Source of the DNA: Sipunculus nudus | Lineage: Eukaryota; Annelida; Sipuncula; Golfingiida; Sipunculidae | Length of the DNA stretch: 64,000 nt | Direction: 5' to 3' | Assembly: GCA_026874595.1 (NCBI GenBank) | Contig: CM049306.1 | Span: 98,387,642 to 98,451,641 of the forward strand | Shown here: piece after piece, positions 63,211-64,000 of the stretch | How positions within the stretch are numbered: the first letter of the stretch is position 1 | How the letters are laid out: every line of letters starts with the position of its first letter | Notes under the pieces: generated by a model | Seen by the model: the letters and a program-made list of their open reading frames with translations, nothing else | Told to the model about the DNA's origin: nothing | Database searches by the model: none | Position numbers and translations under genes: made by a program

Positions 63211-63569
63211 CAAAATCGGGGCGCAGCAGTTCACATGTGACCTGAACATAATCCCGGGTTTCGTAAAATTCCGCCCAGCGGTTACGGAGGAGTTCTCCGG
63301 ACACCTACGCGGCGGCGGCGGCGGCGTGCAGCTGAAAACATAGTATCCGCAAAACTCTGTTTTGGCGGATACAATTATCCATACTCGGTTAGGACTAGGT
63401 GCTAGTTACTCAAATCAATACCTATTTTCAATTGGAAAGACTGATGGTTTTAATCTAATTGATATGCTCGATATGGACTGAGACGTTTATTTTTATTGTA
63501 TTACGCCTACCGATAATATTATATGTATAAGTATCAGTGTATGTGGAATGTCAATCTGTATTAACGTAT
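63211..63569. other. No gene recognised
   Basis: Unassigned DNA with a short (GGC)n at 63310-63325. The short frames are chance or extensions of the array. Confidence 0.4.
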
Positions 63570-63571
63570 AT

Positions 63572-63616
<45 letters not shown>
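63570..63616. repeat. (TA)n microsatellite
   Basis: About 23 TA units. Confidence 0.95.
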
Positions 63617-63618
<2 letters not shown>

Positions 63619-63778
63619 TATCGTGTGTGAATATATGTGCACTTTTCAAATCTAATCATTTATATATACATATATACATTCATGTTAATTTTTCACTTTC
63701 TTTTAATTTATATGCAGGACAGCAGTTGCATAAGCCTTATCGGCTACTTTGATATCCTATTGAAATAAATTTTTCGCC

Positions 63779-64000
63779 CTTGGAAATATATTTTTCATAC
63801 CTAGTTATTCGTGCGCACGGATTAGTTATTCGTGGCCACGAATAAGCAATTCGTGCGCACGGATTAGTAATTCGTGCGCACGGTTTTGTCATTAATAAAT
63901 ATTTTTTCCACCTTGAAATTTATTTTTTCACACCAAGTAATTCGTGCGCATGAATAAGTAATTCGTGCGCACGAACTAGTAATTTGTGGCCACGAATTAG
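63779..64000 (-). repeat. Palindrome array, right block, inverted relative to 57530-57680
   Basis: Cores start at 63810, 63831, 63852 and 63873 (each 21 apart) and, after a 70-base step, at 63943, 63964 and 63985 (again 21 apart). Two of the seven (63831 and 63985) are GTGGCCAC instead of GTGCGCAC. The linker between the groups is the reverse complement of the left block's linker ('ttttttccaccttgaaattt' and 'ttttttcacacc'). The array reaches the window edge and may continue. Confidence 0.9.

Overview
The window looks like gene-poor, AT-rich nuclear DNA of an animal. The most likely source is a marine mollusc or another lophotrochozoan. This rests on the mix of content: one secreted neuropeptide-type precursor split by a 19.2 kb intron, three tRNA-type or tailed SINE families, decayed L1/Tx1-like and CR1/L2-like LINEs, cut-and-paste MITEs with TA, TAA/TTA and TTAA target duplications, long (TA)n and poly-G runs, and kilobase-scale tandem arrays. 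There are no bacterial operons, no CRISPR array and no rRNA. Species assignment is inference only.

The only gene I can build with confidence is on the plus strand. Exon 1 (6219-6273) encodes a signal peptide and ends at a GTAAGT donor. Exon 2 (25502-25986) follows a T-rich tract and AG, and restores the frame exactly (phase 1). The predicted product is a 179-residue prepropeptide with dibasic cleavage sites. It carries two related peptides that begin with Gly-Trp and end in Gly plus basic residue(s), the signal for C-terminal amidation: GWSFDPGLSFLGL-amide and a 22-residue peptide ending IDPKFISIGI-amide. I do not recognise the family, so it is my main candidate for something undescribed.

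Layout. 1-5990: repeats and unassigned DNA. 5990-6273: GC-richer 5' region and exon 1. 6274-25501: intron carrying an old minisatellite, a TA-flanked Tigger/pogo-like element, a minus-strand L1/Tx1-like LINE fragment and a TTA-flanked MITE. 25502-25986: exon 2. 26-50 kb: dispersed repeats, comprising SINEs, two related LTR-like copies, Harbinger-like and TTAA-type MITEs (one nested in its own relative), and a minus-strand promoter-like block. 51.5-53.2 kb: a 41-bp minisatellite with an exact 410-bp higher-order duplication. 53.6-55.1 kb: a decayed CR1/L2-like LINE. 57.5-64 kb: a region bounded by inversely oriented arrays of a perfect palindrome spaced every 21 bp, enclosing LINE fragments, a ~200-bp degenerate tandem repeat and a 280-bp tandem array with two palindromes per unit.

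Most short open frames are chance or repeat-derived. Small exons of other genes could be present and missed, because splice prediction and homology search could not be run.
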